Part shown: one piece after another, positions 1-8,723 of the stretch | How positions within the stretch are numbered: the stretch's first letter is position 1 | Layout of the letters: every line of letters starts with the position of its first letter | Assembly (NCBI RefSeq): GCF_900103645.1 | Contig: NZ_FNHP01000002.1 | Span: 496,001 to 560,000, forward strand | From: Oryzisolibacter propanilivorax | GTDB taxonomy: Bacteria; Pseudomonadota; Gammaproteobacteria; Burkholderiales; Burkholderiaceae_C | Direction: 5' to 3' | Length of the DNA stretch: 64,000 bases | Translations under genes and position numbers: made by a program | Notes under the pieces: model-generated | Databases searched by the model: none | What the model saw: the letters and a program-made list of their open reading frames with translations, nothing else | Told to the model about the DNA's origin: nothing

Positions 1-810
1 GGGCATGTCGGGCGCAAGCTGGCGGCCACGCTGGCCTCCACCGGCACGCCGGCGTTCTTCGTGCACCCGGCCGAAGCCAGCCACGGCGACCTCGGCATGG
101 TCGCCGCTGGAGACCTGGTGCTGGCGCTGTCCAACAGCGGCGAGAGCGGCGAGCTGAACGTGCTGCTGCCGGTCCTCAAGCGCCAGGGCGTGCCGCTGGT
201 GGCGCTGACCGGCGGCGCGCAGTCGACCCTGGCGCGGCACGCCGATGTGGTGCTGGACTGCGCCGTCGAGCGCGAGGCCTGCCCGCTGAACCTGGCGCCC
301 ACCGCCAGCACCACCGCGCAGCTGGCGCTGGGCGATGCGTTGGCCGTGGCGCTGCTGGACGCGCGCGGCTTCCGCGCCGAGGACTTCGCCCGCTCGCACC
401 CCGGCGGCGCCCTGGGCCGGCGCCTGCTGACCCACGTGCGCGACGTGATGCGCAGCGGCGCCGACGTGCCGCGCGTGCTGCCCGACGCGGATTTCAGCAC
501 CCTGATGCGCGAGATGAGCGCCAAGGGCGTGGGCGCCACGGCCATCGTGGACGAGGGCGGCCGGCCGCTGGGCATCTTCACCGACGGCGACCTGCGCCGG
601 CGCATCGAGGCCGGCGCCGACCTGCGCGCGCTGCGCGCCGACAACCTGATGCACCCGGCGCCACGCACCATCGCCGCCGACGCCCTGGCCGCCGACGCGG
701 CGCAGCTGATGGAGCGCCACGCCATCACCAGCGTGCTGGTCACCGACGCGGACGGCCGGCTGGCCGGCATCGTGCACATCGGCGACCTGATGCGCGCCAA
801 GGTCATCTGA
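1..810 (+). CDS. kdsD: Arabinose-5-phosphate isomerase KdsD (5' end outside window)
   Basis: KdsD interconverts ribulose 5-phosphate and arabinose 5-phosphate, the first step toward Kdo for LPS. The frame is open from base 1, so the N-terminus lies upstream of the window. What remains is the C-terminal half of a SIS sugar-isomerase domain, with the phosphosugar-binding stretch ALSNSGESGE and the SHPGGALGRRLL signature that closes the domain in this family. Two CBS domains follow, roughly the last 125 residues, with TDGDLRRRIEAG between them. The stop overlaps the next start by one base (TGATG), so translation is probably coupled to kdsC. Confidence 0.93.
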   Translation, partial: GHVGRKLAATLASTGTPAFFVHPAEASHGDLGMVAAGDLVLALSNSGESGELNVLLPVLKRQGVPLVALTGGAQSTLARHADVVLDCAVEREACPLNLAPTASTTAQLALGDALAVALLDARGFRAEDFARSHPGGALGRRLLTHVRDVMRSGADVPRVLPDADFSTLMREMSAKGVGATAIVDEGGRPLGIFTDGDLRRRIEAGADLRALRADNLMHPAPRTIAADALAADAAQLMERHAITSVLVTDADGRLAGIVHIGDLMRAKVI

Positions 811-1385
811 TGGACCACGCCGCCACGCCCCTGCCGCCCCTGGCCCCGGCACTGTCCTTCGCGCCCGAGCTGCTGCTGCGCGCGCAGGGCGTGCGCGTGG
901 CGTTCTTCGACGTCGACGGCGTGCTGACCGACGGCGGGCTGTACTTTTCCGGCGAGGGCGAGGTGCTCAAGCGCTTCAACACCCTGGACGGCCACGGCCT
1001 GAAGCTGCTGCAGCACGGCGGCATCGTGCCGGCGGTCATCACCGGGCGCGACGCTCCGGCGCTGCGCGCGCGCCTGCAGGCGCTGGGCGTGGTGCACGCC
1101 CGCTTCGGCACTGAGGACAAGCGCCCGGCGGCCGAGTCCATCCTGGCCGAACTGGGCCTGGGCTGGCACCAGGCCGCCGCCATGGGCGACGACTGGCCGG
1201 ACCTGCCCATGCTGCGCCGCGCCGCGCTGGCCTGCGCGCCGCCCCAGGCGCACGCCGAGGTGCGCGCCGTGGCGCACCACCTGACGGCCGCCGACCCCGG
1301 CCACGGCGCGGCGCGCGAGCTGTGCGACCTGCTGCTCACCGCCCACGGGCGCTACGCCGCGCTGCTGGAGCGCTACGCCGCATGA
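810..1385 (+). CDS. kdsC: 3-deoxy-D-manno-octulosonate 8-phosphate phosphatase KdsC
   Basis: KdsC dephosphorylates Kdo-8-phosphate in the cytoplasm, the last step in making Kdo. The 191-residue protein is a compact HAD phosphatase without a cap. FDVDGVLTDGG carries the nucleophile Asp34 and the acid/base Asp36; VITGRD is motif II and MGDDWPDLPML is the metal-binding motif IV. The ATG overlaps the kdsD stop and the gene overlaps lptC by four bases (ATGA), so kdsD-kdsC-lptC form a tightly coupled unit. The length is normal for the family. Confidence 0.93.
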   Translation: MDHAATPLPPLAPALSFAPELLLRAQGVRVAFFDVDGVLTDGGLYFSGEGEVLKRFNTLDGHGLKLLQHGGIVPAVITGRDAPALRARLQALGVVHARFGTEDKRPAAESILAELGLGWHQAAAMGDDWPDLPMLRRAALACAPPQAHAEVRAVAHHLTAADPGHGAARELCDLLLTAHGRYAALLERYAA

Positions 1386-2041
1386 CGCCGGCGCCCGCCG
1401 CCGCCCGCACGCCCCGGCCACGCCGCTCGGCGCTGCGCCGCGCCTGGGACCGGGCCACGCTGTACCTGCCGGTGCTGCTGATGGGCCTGCTGGCGCTGGC
1501 CACCCTGTGGCTGGTGCGCAATGCGCCGCGCCCGCAGCTGCCCGAGGCCGAGCGCCCGGTGCAGCACCAGCCCGACTACTACATGCGCGATTTTTCGGTG
1601 AAGAACTTCGAGGGCGACGGCCGCCTGGGCAGCGAGTTGCGCGGCGCATTGCTGCAGCACTATCCCGACACCGACACCCTGGAGGTGGACCAGGCGCGCA
1701 TGCGTTCGCTGGGCGTGGACGGGCGCGTGACCACCGCGCGCGCCAACCGGGCGCTGAGCAATGCCGACGGCTCGGAGGTGCAGCTGTTCGGCGAGGCGCA
1801 GGTGGTGCGCGAGCCCCTGGCGCGCCCGGGCGGCGAGTCCCTGCCGCGGCTGGAGTTCGCCGGCGAGTTCCTGCACGTGTGGACGCGCGAGGAGCGCGTG
1901 CGCTCCAACCAGCCGGTCACCCTGCGCCGCGGCGCCGACACCTTTACCGCCGACGGCATGAGCTACGACCATCTGGCGCAGGTGCTGGAGCTGCACGGGC
2001 GCGTGCGCGGCAGCATGGCGCCGCCGGCGGTGCGGCGCTGA
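1382..2041 (+). CDS. lptC: LPS export protein LptC
   Basis: LptC is the bitopic inner-membrane protein that passes LPS from the LptBFG transporter to periplasmic LptA. The 219-residue product has a basic N-terminus, one membrane segment at about residues 23-41, and then a periplasmic beta-jellyroll. YYMRDFSVKNFEGDG at the start of that domain is typical of LptC. The ATG was chosen because it overlaps the kdsC stop; an in-frame upstream start at 1322 would lie inside kdsC. The expected partners lptA and lptB do not follow; an SDR gene does. Confidence 0.85.
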   Translation: MTPAPAAARTPRPRRSALRRAWDRATLYLPVLLMGLLALATLWLVRNAPRPQLPEAERPVQHQPDYYMRDFSVKNFEGDGRLGSELRGALLQHYPDTDTLEVDQARMRSLGVDGRVTTARANRALSNADGSEVQLFGEAQVVREPLARPGGESLPRLEFAGEFLHVWTREERVRSNQPVTLRRGADTFTADGMSYDHLAQVLELHGRVRGSMAPPAVRR

Positions 2042-2856
2042 TGCGCGCCACACCGGATGGCCGCCAGCGTCCGCTGGCCTTCATCACCGGCGCCTCCAGC
2101 GGCATCGGCCAGGCGCTGGCGATGCACTACCTGCGCGCAGGCTGGCGCTTGGCGCTGGTGGCGCGCCGCGCGGAGGTGATCGAAACCTGGCTGAGCCGTG
2201 AAGACATACCGGCATCCAGCTATGAAATCCACAGCTGCGACGTGTCCTTGCCGGACGCCGTCATCGCCGCTGCCGAGGCCTGCCTGCAGCGCCAGGGGCT
2301 GCCCGACGTGGTGATCGCCAACGCCGGCATCAGCATCGGCATGGACAGCGCCGAGCGCGCGGACCTGGAGGTCATGGCGCGCATCTTCGCCACCAACAAC
2401 CTGGGGCTGGCGGCTACCTTCCATCCGTTCATCGCGCCCATGCGCGCACGCGGCAGCGGCCGGCTGGTGGGCATCGCCAGCGTCGCCGGCGTGCGCGGCC
2501 TGCCGGGCCACGGCGCCTACTGCGCCAGCAAGGCGGCGGTCATCGCCTACTGCGAAAGCCTGCGCGGCGAGCTGCGCGGCAGCGGCGTGCGCGTGGTCAC
2601 GCTCAGCCCCGGCTACGTGGACACGCCACTGACGCGCCAGAACCGCTACGCCATGCCGTTCCTGCTGGACGTGGACGCCTTCGCCGCACGGGCCGCGCAT
2701 GCCATCGCCCGTGGCGACCGGCATCGCGTCATTCCCTGGCAGATGGGCCTGGTGGCCGGCCTGCTGCGGGTGCTGCCGGGCGCGCTGTTTGACCGGCTGC
2801 TGGCGGGACGGGCGCGCAAGCACCGCCAGGGCCAGGGACGCGGCGACGCGGCTTGA
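2041..2856 (+). CDS. SDR family oxidoreductase
   Basis: This is a classical short-chain dehydrogenase/reductase of 271 residues. TGASSGIG (17-24) binds the dinucleotide, NAG stabilises the sheet, a Ser lies in GIASVAG, and Y160-x3-K164 (YCASK) completes the active site. The substrate cannot be read from sequence. The ATG overlaps the lptC stop by one base, so it is co-translated with the LPS genes, but a role in LPS synthesis is only inferred from position. The C-terminus (MGLVAGLLRVLPGALFDRLL) is hydrophobic and may touch the membrane. Confidence 0.85.
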   Translation: MRATPDGRQRPLAFITGASSGIGQALAMHYLRAGWRLALVARRAEVIETWLSREDIPASSYEIHSCDVSLPDAVIAAAEACLQRQGLPDVVIANAGISIGMDSAERADLEVMARIFATNNLGLAATFHPFIAPMRARGSGRLVGIASVAGVRGLPGHGAYCASKAAVIAYCESLRGELRGSGVRVVTLSPGYVDTPLTRQNRYAMPFLLDVDAFAARAAHAIARGDRHRVIPWQMGLVAGLLRVLPGALFDRLLAGRARKHRQGQGRGDAA

Positions 2857-2894
2857 GCAACGGCAGAGGCGCCCATCACAGCGCGAGCAGCCAC

Positions 2895-2920
2895 AAAAAA
2901 GGGCTCCCGAAGGAGCCCTT
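2895..2920 (-). terminator. Rho-independent terminator of the RNA-binding protein gene
   Basis: A 9-bp stem (AAGGGCTCC / GGAGCCCTT) with a CGAA loop is followed, on the minus strand, by a run of U (the A-run at 2895-2900). It lies 46 bases past the stop of the minus-strand gene at 2966-3478. Confidence 0.88.
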
Positions 2921-2965
2921 GTGCATGTCTGGCTTCAAGCCAGGGCCGTGCGGCCCCGCCGAAGA

Positions 2966-3478
2966 TCAGTAGCCGTTGCCGCCGCCGTAGCCGCCGCCAC
3001 CGCTGCGGCCACCGCCACCGTAGTTGCCGCCGCCGCCGCCGCCGCCGCCACCGCTGCGGCCACCGCCGCCGTAGGGGCTGCGGAAACCGCCTTCGCTGCG
3101 GCCGCCGCCGTAGCCGCCGCCGCCGCCACCACCACCACTGCGGCCACCGCCGCCGCCGTAGTTGCCGCCGCCGCCGAAGCCGCCACCGCCACCACCGAAG
3201 CCGCCGCCACCGCTGCGCGGGGGACGCGGCTCCATGGGACGGGCCTCATTCACGACGATGCTGCGGCCGCCCAGGGACTGGCCGTTCATGCCGTTGATGG
3301 CTTCTTGCGCCTCGGCATCGCTGCCCATTTCGACGAAGCCGAAACCCTTGGAACGACCGGTGTCGCGCTCCATCATGACCTTGGCGCTGGTAACAGCGCC
3401 GAACTGGCCGAAGGCCTGCTCCAGGTCCTGGTCGCGCACGGAATAGGGCAGATTGCCTACGTACAGTTTGTTGCCCAT
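2966..3478 (-). CDS. Glycine-rich RRM RNA-binding protein
   Basis: The protein has 170 residues. An N-terminal RRM (residues 2-80) carries RNP2 LYVGNLPYS and RNP1 KGFGFVEM. A low-complexity tail of Gly, Tyr, Arg and Ser (about 85-170) is built from GGGG, GGYGG and GRSGGG units. This is the cold-inducible glycine-rich type found in cyanobacteria and betaproteobacteria, thought to act as an RNA chaperone. The ATG at 3478 was chosen because GAGGAG lies just upstream; an in-frame start at 3544 would add residues unlike the family. An inverted repeat in the leader covers this Shine-Dalgarno site, and a clear terminator follows the gene. Confidence 0.88.
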   Translation of the reverse strand: MGNKLYVGNLPYSVRDQDLEQAFGQFGAVTSAKVMMERDTGRSKGFGFVEMGSDAEAQEAINGMNGQSLGGRSIVVNEARPMEPRPPRSGGGGFGGGGGGFGGGGNYGGGGGRSGGGGGGGGYGGGRSEGGFRSPYGGGGRSGGGGGGGGGNYGGGGRSGGGGYGGGNGY

Positions 3479-3522
3479 CAGGGACTCCTCAAAAACACAA
3501 AAGAACTCAGCGACGGAGTCCC
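3479..3522 (-). promoter_or_regulatory. Leader hairpin that can sequester the Shine-Dalgarno site
   Basis: On the minus-strand transcript GGGACTCC (3522-3515) is perfectly complementary to GGAGTCCC (3488-3481), with a 26-nt loop between. The second arm contains most of the GAGGAG ribosome binding site, which ends six bases before the ATG. Pairing would block translation initiation. The arrangement fits temperature-sensitive or self-regulated translation of a cold-type RNA-binding protein. The pairing is read directly; the regulation is inferred. Confidence 0.6.
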
Positions 3523-3590
3523 GAACCCGCAGCCAGTGAATCACTAAGACGCCCTATGCGCGAAAACTGACGGATCACCGCAACCTCGGC

Positions 3591-3616
3591 AGGTATTGAT
3601 AAGTGAAAAAATACCT
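3591..3616. promoter_or_regulatory. AT-rich inverted repeat between divergent transcripts
   Basis: AGGTATT (3591-3597) and AATACCT (3610-3616) are a perfect 7-bp inverted repeat in an AT-rich patch. It lies about 115 bases before the RNA-binding-protein ATG and 125 bases before the riboswitch on the other strand. It could be an operator or part of the promoter region. The rest of 3523-3740 shows no gene, and I could not assign a convincing -35/-10 pair. Confidence 0.3.
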
Positions 3617-3739
3617 GCTCGAACATTATGTGGCACAACCCGGCGGCCGGGACAACGGTTTTTCACCAATTCGGGCACCAACAGGCACTGGCCGGGTTTG
3701 TCCTGAGGGCGGCGTGGCGGCGCCGCTACAATCCGCGCC

Positions 3740-3880
3740 ATTCCATTGGGGAGTAGCCTGCCTGCAGCGACAGGAGGCATGCATCAACAGACTTGGCGCG
3801 TTCGCCCGCGCCGTGGTGCATGAGGCTGGCCGCGCCAAGCGCGTGGCCGAGCGGGGCAAGACCATTGGCCATGCACCGGC
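3740..3880 (+). ncRNA. yybP-ykoY (Mn2+) riboswitch
   Basis: Two conserved blocks of this class are present at the right spacing: GGGGAGTAGCC (3748-3758) and GGGGCAAGACC (3853-3863). GC-rich arms between them can fold into the intervening helices. The class senses Mn2+ and commonly sits upstream of UPF0016/GDT1 and MntP exporters, and here a GDT1-family exporter starts at 3957. The outer boundaries are approximate. No strong terminator is visible between aptamer and start codon, so control is more likely at translation. Confidence 0.8.
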
Positions 3881-3956
3881 GCGTTCCGCGGCCGGGGTCG
3901 GTGCGTGGTCGATGACGTCCGTCACTGCCTGGCCGCGCCTTGCGCTGTTCCTCCAC

Positions 3957-4529
3957 ATGGAAGCTTTTTTTTTCTCCACCGCCGTCGTCGCCTTCGCCGA
4001 GATGGGCGACAAGACCCAGCTGCTGGCCCTGGTGCTGGCGGCGCGCTTCAAGAAACCCTGGCCCATTGTGTTGGGCATCCTCGTGGCCACCCTGGCCAAC
4101 CACCTGCTGGCCGGCGCCGTGGGCGCCTGGGTCGGCGCGCTGCTGGGTGCGCAGGCGCTGCGCTGGGGCCTGGGACTGTCGTTCATCGCCATGGCCGCCT
4201 GGATGCTGATCCCCGACCGGCTGGACGAAGGCGACAGCGCCGCCGCCGCGCCACGCCTTGGGGTGTTCGGCGCCACCGCGCTGGCGTTCTTCCTGGCCGA
4301 GATGGGCGACAAGACGCAGGTGGCGACGGTGATGCTGGCGGCGCGCTTCGAGTCCTACCTGGCGGTGGTCGCCGGCACCACCCTCGGCATGCTGGCGGCC
4401 AACGCGCCGGTGGTCTGGCTGGGCGAGCGCATCGTGCGCCGGGTGCCGATCCGCGCGGTGCATGTGGTGTCGGCGCTGATCTTCCTGGCGCTGGGGCTGC
4501 TGGCCCTGCTGGGGCCGGCTTTGGCATAA
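3957..4529 (+). CDS. GDT1/TMEM165 (UPF0016) family cation exporter
   Basis: The 190-residue integral membrane protein consists of two homologous halves, each with the signature AEMGDKTQ (about residues 14 and 111). These Glu and Asp residues line the cation path. Bacterial members export Mn2+ (MneA type), in agreement with the Mn2+ riboswitch upstream. The ATG at 3957 matches the usual short N-terminus of the family; an in-frame ATG at 3912 would add 15 unusual residues. No good Shine-Dalgarno site precedes either. Codons 4-6 run through nine consecutive T, a possible slippage site. Confidence 0.85.
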   Translation: MEAFFFSTAVVAFAEMGDKTQLLALVLAARFKKPWPIVLGILVATLANHLLAGAVGAWVGALLGAQALRWGLGLSFIAMAAWMLIPDRLDEGDSAAAAPRLGVFGATALAFFLAEMGDKTQVATVMLAARFESYLAVVAGTTLGMLAANAPVVWLGERIVRRVPIRAVHVVSALIFLALGLLALLGPALA

Positions 4530-4540
4530 TCCCCGGCTTC

Positions 4541-4592
4541 GACGCGCCGATTTGCACCGCTTGCGGGCGCCCTACAAATACTGCTAAAGACG
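4541..4592 (+). ncRNA. SAM-II riboswitch
   Basis: The H-type pseudoknot layout of SAM-II is visible. P1 is GCGCC (4544-4548) paired with GGCGC (4566-4570). The conserved loop GATTTG begins at 4549, TTGC lies at 4561-4564, AAATA at 4576-4580 and GCTAAAG at 4583-4589. This class binds S-adenosylmethionine and controls methionine synthesis genes; metX starts 69 bases downstream. The order and spacing of the invariant blocks match well. The family is best known from alphaproteobacteria, so its presence here is worth noting. Confidence 0.85.
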
Positions 4593-4618
4593 CGCCCGAT
4601 CGCCCGCATGCAATCCGA

Positions 4619-4650
4619 CCCGGCCCGCCTTTAGCGCCAGCCGGGTTTTT
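4619..4650 (+). terminator. Intrinsic terminator in the metX leader (attenuator)
   Basis: CCCGGC (4619-4624) pairs with GCCGGG (4640-4645) and is followed at once by TTTTT (4646-4650), ten bases before the metX ATG. Its loop contains CTTTAGC (4629-4635), the exact complement of GCTAAAG in the SAM-II aptamer. This suggests the aptamer's 3' strand can interact with the terminator loop when SAM is absent. Confidence 0.72.
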
Positions 4651-4660
4651 GTTGCCTGCC

Positions 4661-5797
4661 ATGTCGTTCATCGCCACCCCGCAGACCCTGCACTTCCCCG
4701 AGCCGCTGGCGCTCGCCTCGGGCGCCCAGCTGCGCGACTATTCGCTGACCTACGAGACCTACGGCGAGCTGAACGCCGCGCGCGACAACGCCGTGCTGGT
4801 GTGCCACGCGCTCAACGCCTCGCACCACGTCGCCGGACACTACGCCGGCGAGCCGAAAAGCGCCGGCTGGTGGGACAACATGATCGGCCCGGGCAAGAGC
4901 GTGGACACCGACCGCTTCTTCGTCATCGGCGTGAACAACCCTGGCTCGTGCTTCGGCTCCACCGGGCCGATGCATGTCAACCCGGACACCGGCGAGGTCT
5001 ACGGCGCCGACTTCCCCGTGGTCACCGTCGAGGACTGGGTCAACGCCCAGGCGCGGCTGCTGGACGCCCTGGGCATCCGGCAGCTGGCCGCCGTCATGGG
5101 CGGCAGCCTGGGCGGCATGCAGGCGCTGAGCTGGACGCTGCAGTACCCCGAGCGCATGCGCCACGCCGTGGTGGTGGCCAGCGCGCCGAACCTGACGGCC
5201 GAGAACATCGCCTTCAACGAGGTCGCGCGCCGCGCCATCGTCACCGACCCGGACTTCCACGGCGGGCACTTCTACCGCCACGGCGTGGTGCCGAAGCGCG
5301 GCCTGCGCATCGCCCGCATGATCGGCCACATCACCTACCTCTCCGACGACGTGATGAACGAGAAGTTCGGCCGGGAGCTGAGGGACGCCGCGGCCGGCGA
5401 CTACCACTACAGCACGCAGGACGTGGAGTTCCAGATCGAGAGCTACCTGCGCTACCAGGGCGACAAGTTCAGCGACTACTTCGACGCCAACACCTATTTG
5501 CTCATCACCCGGGCGCTGGACTATTTCGATCCGGCGCGCGCGCACGGCGGCAGCCTGGCGCGGGCGCTGGCGGCGGCACGCGCGCAATTCCTGCTGGTCA
5601 GCTTTTCCACCGACTGGCGCTTCGCTCCGGCGCGCAGCCGCGAGATCGTGCAGGCGCTGCTGGAGAACCAGCGCGACGTGGCCTACGCCGAGATCGACGC
5701 CCCGCACGGCCACGACGCCTTCCTGCTGGACGACGCGCGCTACCTGGGCGTGGTGCGCGCCTACTTCGAGAACATCGCCAAGGAGCTTGCCGCATGA
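4661..5797 (+). CDS. metX: Homoserine O-acyltransferase MetX
   Basis: MetX acylates homoserine, committing it to methionine synthesis. The 378-residue alpha/beta hydrolase-fold protein carries the nucleophile Ser149 in the elbow [10 protein letters not shown]. The catalytic His lies in APHGHDAF near the C-terminus, and the Asp in [19 protein letters not shown] is also characteristic of MetX. Whether acetyl- or succinyl-CoA is the donor cannot be decided here. It overlaps metW by four bases, the usual proteobacterial metXW pair, and is preceded by a SAM-II riboswitch and attenuator. No clear Shine-Dalgarno site is seen before the ATG. Confidence 0.93.
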   Translation: MSFIATPQTLHFPEPLALASGAQLRDYSLTYETYGELNAARDNAVLVCHALNASHHVAGHYAGEPKSAGWWDNMIGPGKSVDTDRFFVIGVNNPGSCFGSTGPMHVNPDTGEVYGADFPVVTVEDWVNAQARLLDALGIRQLAAVMGGSLGGMQALSWTLQYPERMRHAVVVASAPNLTAENIAFNEVARRAIVTDPDFHGGHFYRHGVVPKRGLRIARMIGHITYLSDDVMNEKFGRELRDAAAGDYHYSTQDVEFQIESYLRYQGDKFSDYFDANTYLLITRALDYFDPARAHGGSLARALAAARAQFLLVSFSTDWRFAPARSREIVQALLENQRDVAYAEIDAPHGHDAFLLDDARYLGVVRAYFENIAKELAA

Positions 5798-6393
5798 GCG
5801 ACCACGCCACCATGGATGCCATCGCCCGCCTGGTGCCCGAGGGCAGCCGGGTGCTCGACCTGGGGTGCGGCGACGGCGCGCTGCTCGACCTGCTGCAGCG
5901 CACGCGCGGCTGCTCGGGCTACGGCATCGAGATCGCCGACGCCAATGTGCTGGCCTGCGTGCGCCGCGGCGTGAACGTCATCCAGCTGAACCTGGACGAA
6001 GGCCTGGCGATGTTCGGCGACCACAGCTTCGACGTGGTGCTGCAGATCGACACCCTGCAGCACCTGCGCAACGCCGAGGTCATGCTGCGCGAGACCGCGC
6101 GCGTGGGCCGCAGCGCCGTCGTCGCCTTTCCCAACTTCGCGCACTGGCCGAACCGCCTGTCCATCCTGCGCGGCCGGATGCCGGTCACGCGCCGCCTGCC
6201 CTACCAGTGGTACGACACGCCCAACATCCGCGTCGGCACCTTCAAGGACTTCGAGGTGCTGGCGCACCGCAACCGCCTGCGCGTGCTCGACGCCTTTGGC
6301 CTGCAGGACGGGCAGGTGGTGCGCGCGCTGCCCAACCTGCGCGCCGGCACGGCCGTGTTCCATCTGCAGGGCGACGGCGCGCTGGGGCGCTGA
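5794..6393 (+). CDS. metW: Methionine biosynthesis protein MetW
   Basis: MetW is a 199-residue class I SAM-dependent methyltransferase-like protein, with [12 protein letters not shown] as motif I. It is encoded with metX in proteobacteria and has been linked to full MetX activity; its own reaction is not settled. [11 protein letters not shown] and the QWYDTPNI stretch are typical of MetW. The ATG overlaps the metX stop (ATGA), so both genes share SAM-II control. The stop is followed by about 200 bases without a gene. Confidence 0.9.
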   Translation: MSDHATMDAIARLVPEGSRVLDLGCGDGALLDLLQRTRGCSGYGIEIADANVLACVRRGVNVIQLNLDEGLAMFGDHSFDVVLQIDTLQHLRNAEVMLRETARVGRSAVVAFPNFAHWPNRLSILRGRMPVTRRLPYQWYDTPNIRVGTFKDFEVLAHRNRLRVLDAFGLQDGQVVRALPNLRAGTAVFHLQGDGALGR

Positions 6394-6597
6394 AACGGCG
6401 GCGGCAACCGCTCGCCGGGCCATGGTGGGGCAGGGCGGTTTGCCACCTATCGACCCGGCAGGCTGGAGCACTGCACAGCCGCTTACGCAGTAGTGCTTAA
6501 GGGAAGGCGTGAATAAATGTAAGCAGAGTCCTGCCTTAGATTCTCCGGTGGCCTGCGCCCGCAGGCCGCTGCCTGTTGGTGCAAGGAGAACTCCGTC

Positions 6598-8640
6598 GTG
6601 GCTGCTGCTTCCCCGCTCGTTTCGTCCCGTCCGCAGTCCATGGCGCGCCGGGTCACCCTCGCCGCGCTGGGACTGGTCGCGCTGGTACTGCTGCTGGTGG
6701 GCGCGGCGCTGGCGGTGTTGACCGAGCGCAATGCACGCGCGCAGCTGGTGCGCAGTGTCGGCACCACCGCACAGGCGGTGGCGCAGTCGCTGGACGCGGC
6801 GCACAACACCAGCGGCGCCATGGTGCAGGGCGCGATGCGCAGCTTCCAGCGCTACTTCGAGCCCACCATGCAGCTGGACGAGGCCGCGGGCGAGCTGCGC
6901 AGCTTCGGCGGCCTGGTCAACGGCGACTACGGCGGCGTGGACCGCTTCGCCCAGGACACCGGCGGCATGGCGGCGGTATATGCCCGCCGCGGTGAGGACT
7001 TCGTCACTGTGACCACCTCGCGCAAGGGCGCCGACGGCCAGCGCCTGCTGGACGAGCCGCTGCCGCGCACCGACCCGGCCTGGGCGGCCGCCGCGCGCGG
7101 CGAGGCCTACACGGGCCTCGCCACCATCGGCGGCCAGCCCTACATGGCGCACTACCTGCCCGTCAAGGACCCGGGCGGGCGCGTGGTGGCGCTGATCTTC
7201 ATCGCCAGCGACGTGGCCGTGTTCCAGAACATGCTGCAGCAGCAGGTCGAGCGCACTCGCTTCTTCGAGCACGGCGGCGTCTACGTCGTCGATCCAGGTG
7301 CATCGCCCGAGCAGGCGCGTTTCGTCTTCCACCCGACCCAGCGCGGGCGCCGGGTGCTGGAGGCGAATGCGCAGGCCGGCGCCTTCCTCGAGGCGCTGGC
7401 CGACGCACCCGACGGCTACGTGCGCCATGCCCAGGCGCTGCTCGAGCCGTCCACCACGGATGCCTGGGCGCTGCTGCGCAAGACCGACAGCGGCTGGTGG
7501 GTCGTGGCCGAGGTGCCGGACGCCGAGGCCATGGCCGGCCAGCACCGGACCACGCTGGCGGTGTGGGGCCTGATGGCGCTGGCCCTGGCGCTGCTGGGCG
7601 CCGGGTTGCTGGTCATGCTGCGCCGTGGCGTCAGCCAGCCGCTGACCGGGCTGACCCGCGCCATCACCCTGGTGGCCCAGGGCGACCTGACGCAGCGCTT
7701 CACCACCACGCGCCGCGACGAGGTCGGTACGCTGGTGCGCGAAGTCGAGGGCATGCGCGGGCGGTACGTGGACATGCTGCGCCAGGTGCGCCAGTCGGCC
7801 GACAGCATCGACACCGCCAGCGCCGAGATCGCCAGCGGCAACCTGGACCTGTCGGCGCGCACCGAAACCGCCGCCGGCAGCCTGGCCGAGACGGCGCAGA
7901 GCATGGAACAGCTCACCGCCACGGTGCAGCAGTCCGCCGACGCGGCGCGCCAGGCGCACCAGCTGACCGGCTCGGCCGCCGAGGTCGCGGCGCGTGGCGG
8001 GCAGGCGGTGGGCGAGGTGGTGGCCACCATGGCCCAGATCCACGACGCCAGCCGCAAGATCGCCGACATCATCCAGGTCATCGACTCCATCGCCTTCCAG
8101 ACCAACATCCTGGCGCTGAATGCGGCTGTCGAGGCGGCGCGCGCCGGCGAGCAGGGGCGCGGCTTCGCCGTCGTGGCCGGCGAGGTGCGCGCGCTGGCCG
8201 GGCGCTCGGGCGAGGCGGCGCGCGAGATCCGCCAGCTCATCCAGGCCTCGGTCGACCAGGTCGCCTCGGGCACGCGTCTGGTGCAGCACGCCGGCAGCAC
8301 CATGGACGAGATCGTGGGCAGCGTGCAGCGCGTGGGCGACATCGTCGGCGAGATCAGCGCCGCCGCGGCCGAGCAGGCCAGCGGCATCGGCCAGGTCAAC
8401 CAGGCCGTCGGCCAGCTCGACCAGATGACCCAGCAGAACGCCGCGCTGGTGGAGGAATCCGCCGCTGCCGCGCACAGCCTGCGCGAGCAGGCGGCCCGGC
8501 TGGCAGCAGCGGTACAGGTATTCCGCCTGGAAGGTATCGACGGCGCGGGGGCGCCGCTGCCGCCCCCAGGCCCGGTAGTGGCACCTGCGGGACGTGCGCG
8601 CGCCGCATCGCCCGAGGCGCTGGCGCTGGACTGCGCCTGA
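6598..8640 (+). CDS. Methyl-accepting chemotaxis protein, Cache-type sensor
   Basis: The 680-residue chemoreceptor has a membrane segment at about 19-41, a periplasmic Cache-like ligand domain (about 45-315), a second membrane segment (319-341), a HAMP domain and a long cytoplasmic signalling domain. The CheA/CheW-contacting hairpin tip is recognisable ([20 protein letters not shown], near 515-535). No CheR-binding pentapeptide is seen at the C-terminus. The GTG start at 6598 is favoured by AGGAG about ten bases upstream. A perfect 7-bp hairpin (GGCCTGC / GCAGGCC, 6550-6567) lies in the leader. The ligand is unknown. Confidence 0.9.
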   Translation: MAAASPLVSSRPQSMARRVTLAALGLVALVLLLVGAALAVLTERNARAQLVRSVGTTAQAVAQSLDAAHNTSGAMVQGAMRSFQRYFEPTMQLDEAAGELRSFGGLVNGDYGGVDRFAQDTGGMAAVYARRGEDFVTVTTSRKGADGQRLLDEPLPRTDPAWAAAARGEAYTGLATIGGQPYMAHYLPVKDPGGRVVALIFIASDVAVFQNMLQQQVERTRFFEHGGVYVVDPGASPEQARFVFHPTQRGRRVLEANAQAGAFLEALADAPDGYVRHAQALLEPSTTDAWALLRKTDSGWWVVAEVPDAEAMAGQHRTTLAVWGLMALALALLGAGLLVMLRRGVSQPLTGLTRAITLVAQGDLTQRFTTTRRDEVGTLVREVEGMRGRYVDMLRQVRQSADSIDTASAEIASGNLDLSARTETAAGSLAETAQSMEQLTATVQQSADAARQAHQLTGSAAEVAARGGQAVGEVVATMAQIHDASRKIADIIQVIDSIAFQTNILALNAAVEAARAGEQGRGFAVVAGEVRALAGRSGEAAREIRQLIQASVDQVASGTRLVQHAGSTMDEIVGSVQRVGDIVGEISAAAAEQASGIGQVNQAVGQLDQMTQQNAALVEESAAAAHSLREQAARLAAAVQVFRLEGIDGAGAPLPPPGPVVAPAGRARAASPEALALDCA

Positions 8641-8723
8641 GCGCAGGCAGGGCAGGGCAGGGCAAGGTCGGGGAGGCGGTTATCCTCGCGCCCCTTCTCC
8701 CTATCGCCCTGCCGACCCCCGCC

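Noticed and set aside
2970-3230. Short repeated CCGCCGCC/CCACC units that could look like a CRISPR or tandem array
   Set aside because: They encode the Gly-rich tail of the RNA-binding protein; there are no uniform repeats with unique spacers.
2699-3547. A long + strand frame rich in Ala, Thr and Val across the glycine-rich gene
   Set aside because: It is the complement of GGN-type codons in the RNA-binding protein; it has no start signal or recognisable fold and overlaps the terminator.
3603-3956. An in-frame upstream extension of the GDT1-family gene back to 3603
   Set aside because: It would translate the Mn2+ riboswitch and give a 118-residue extension absent from the family.
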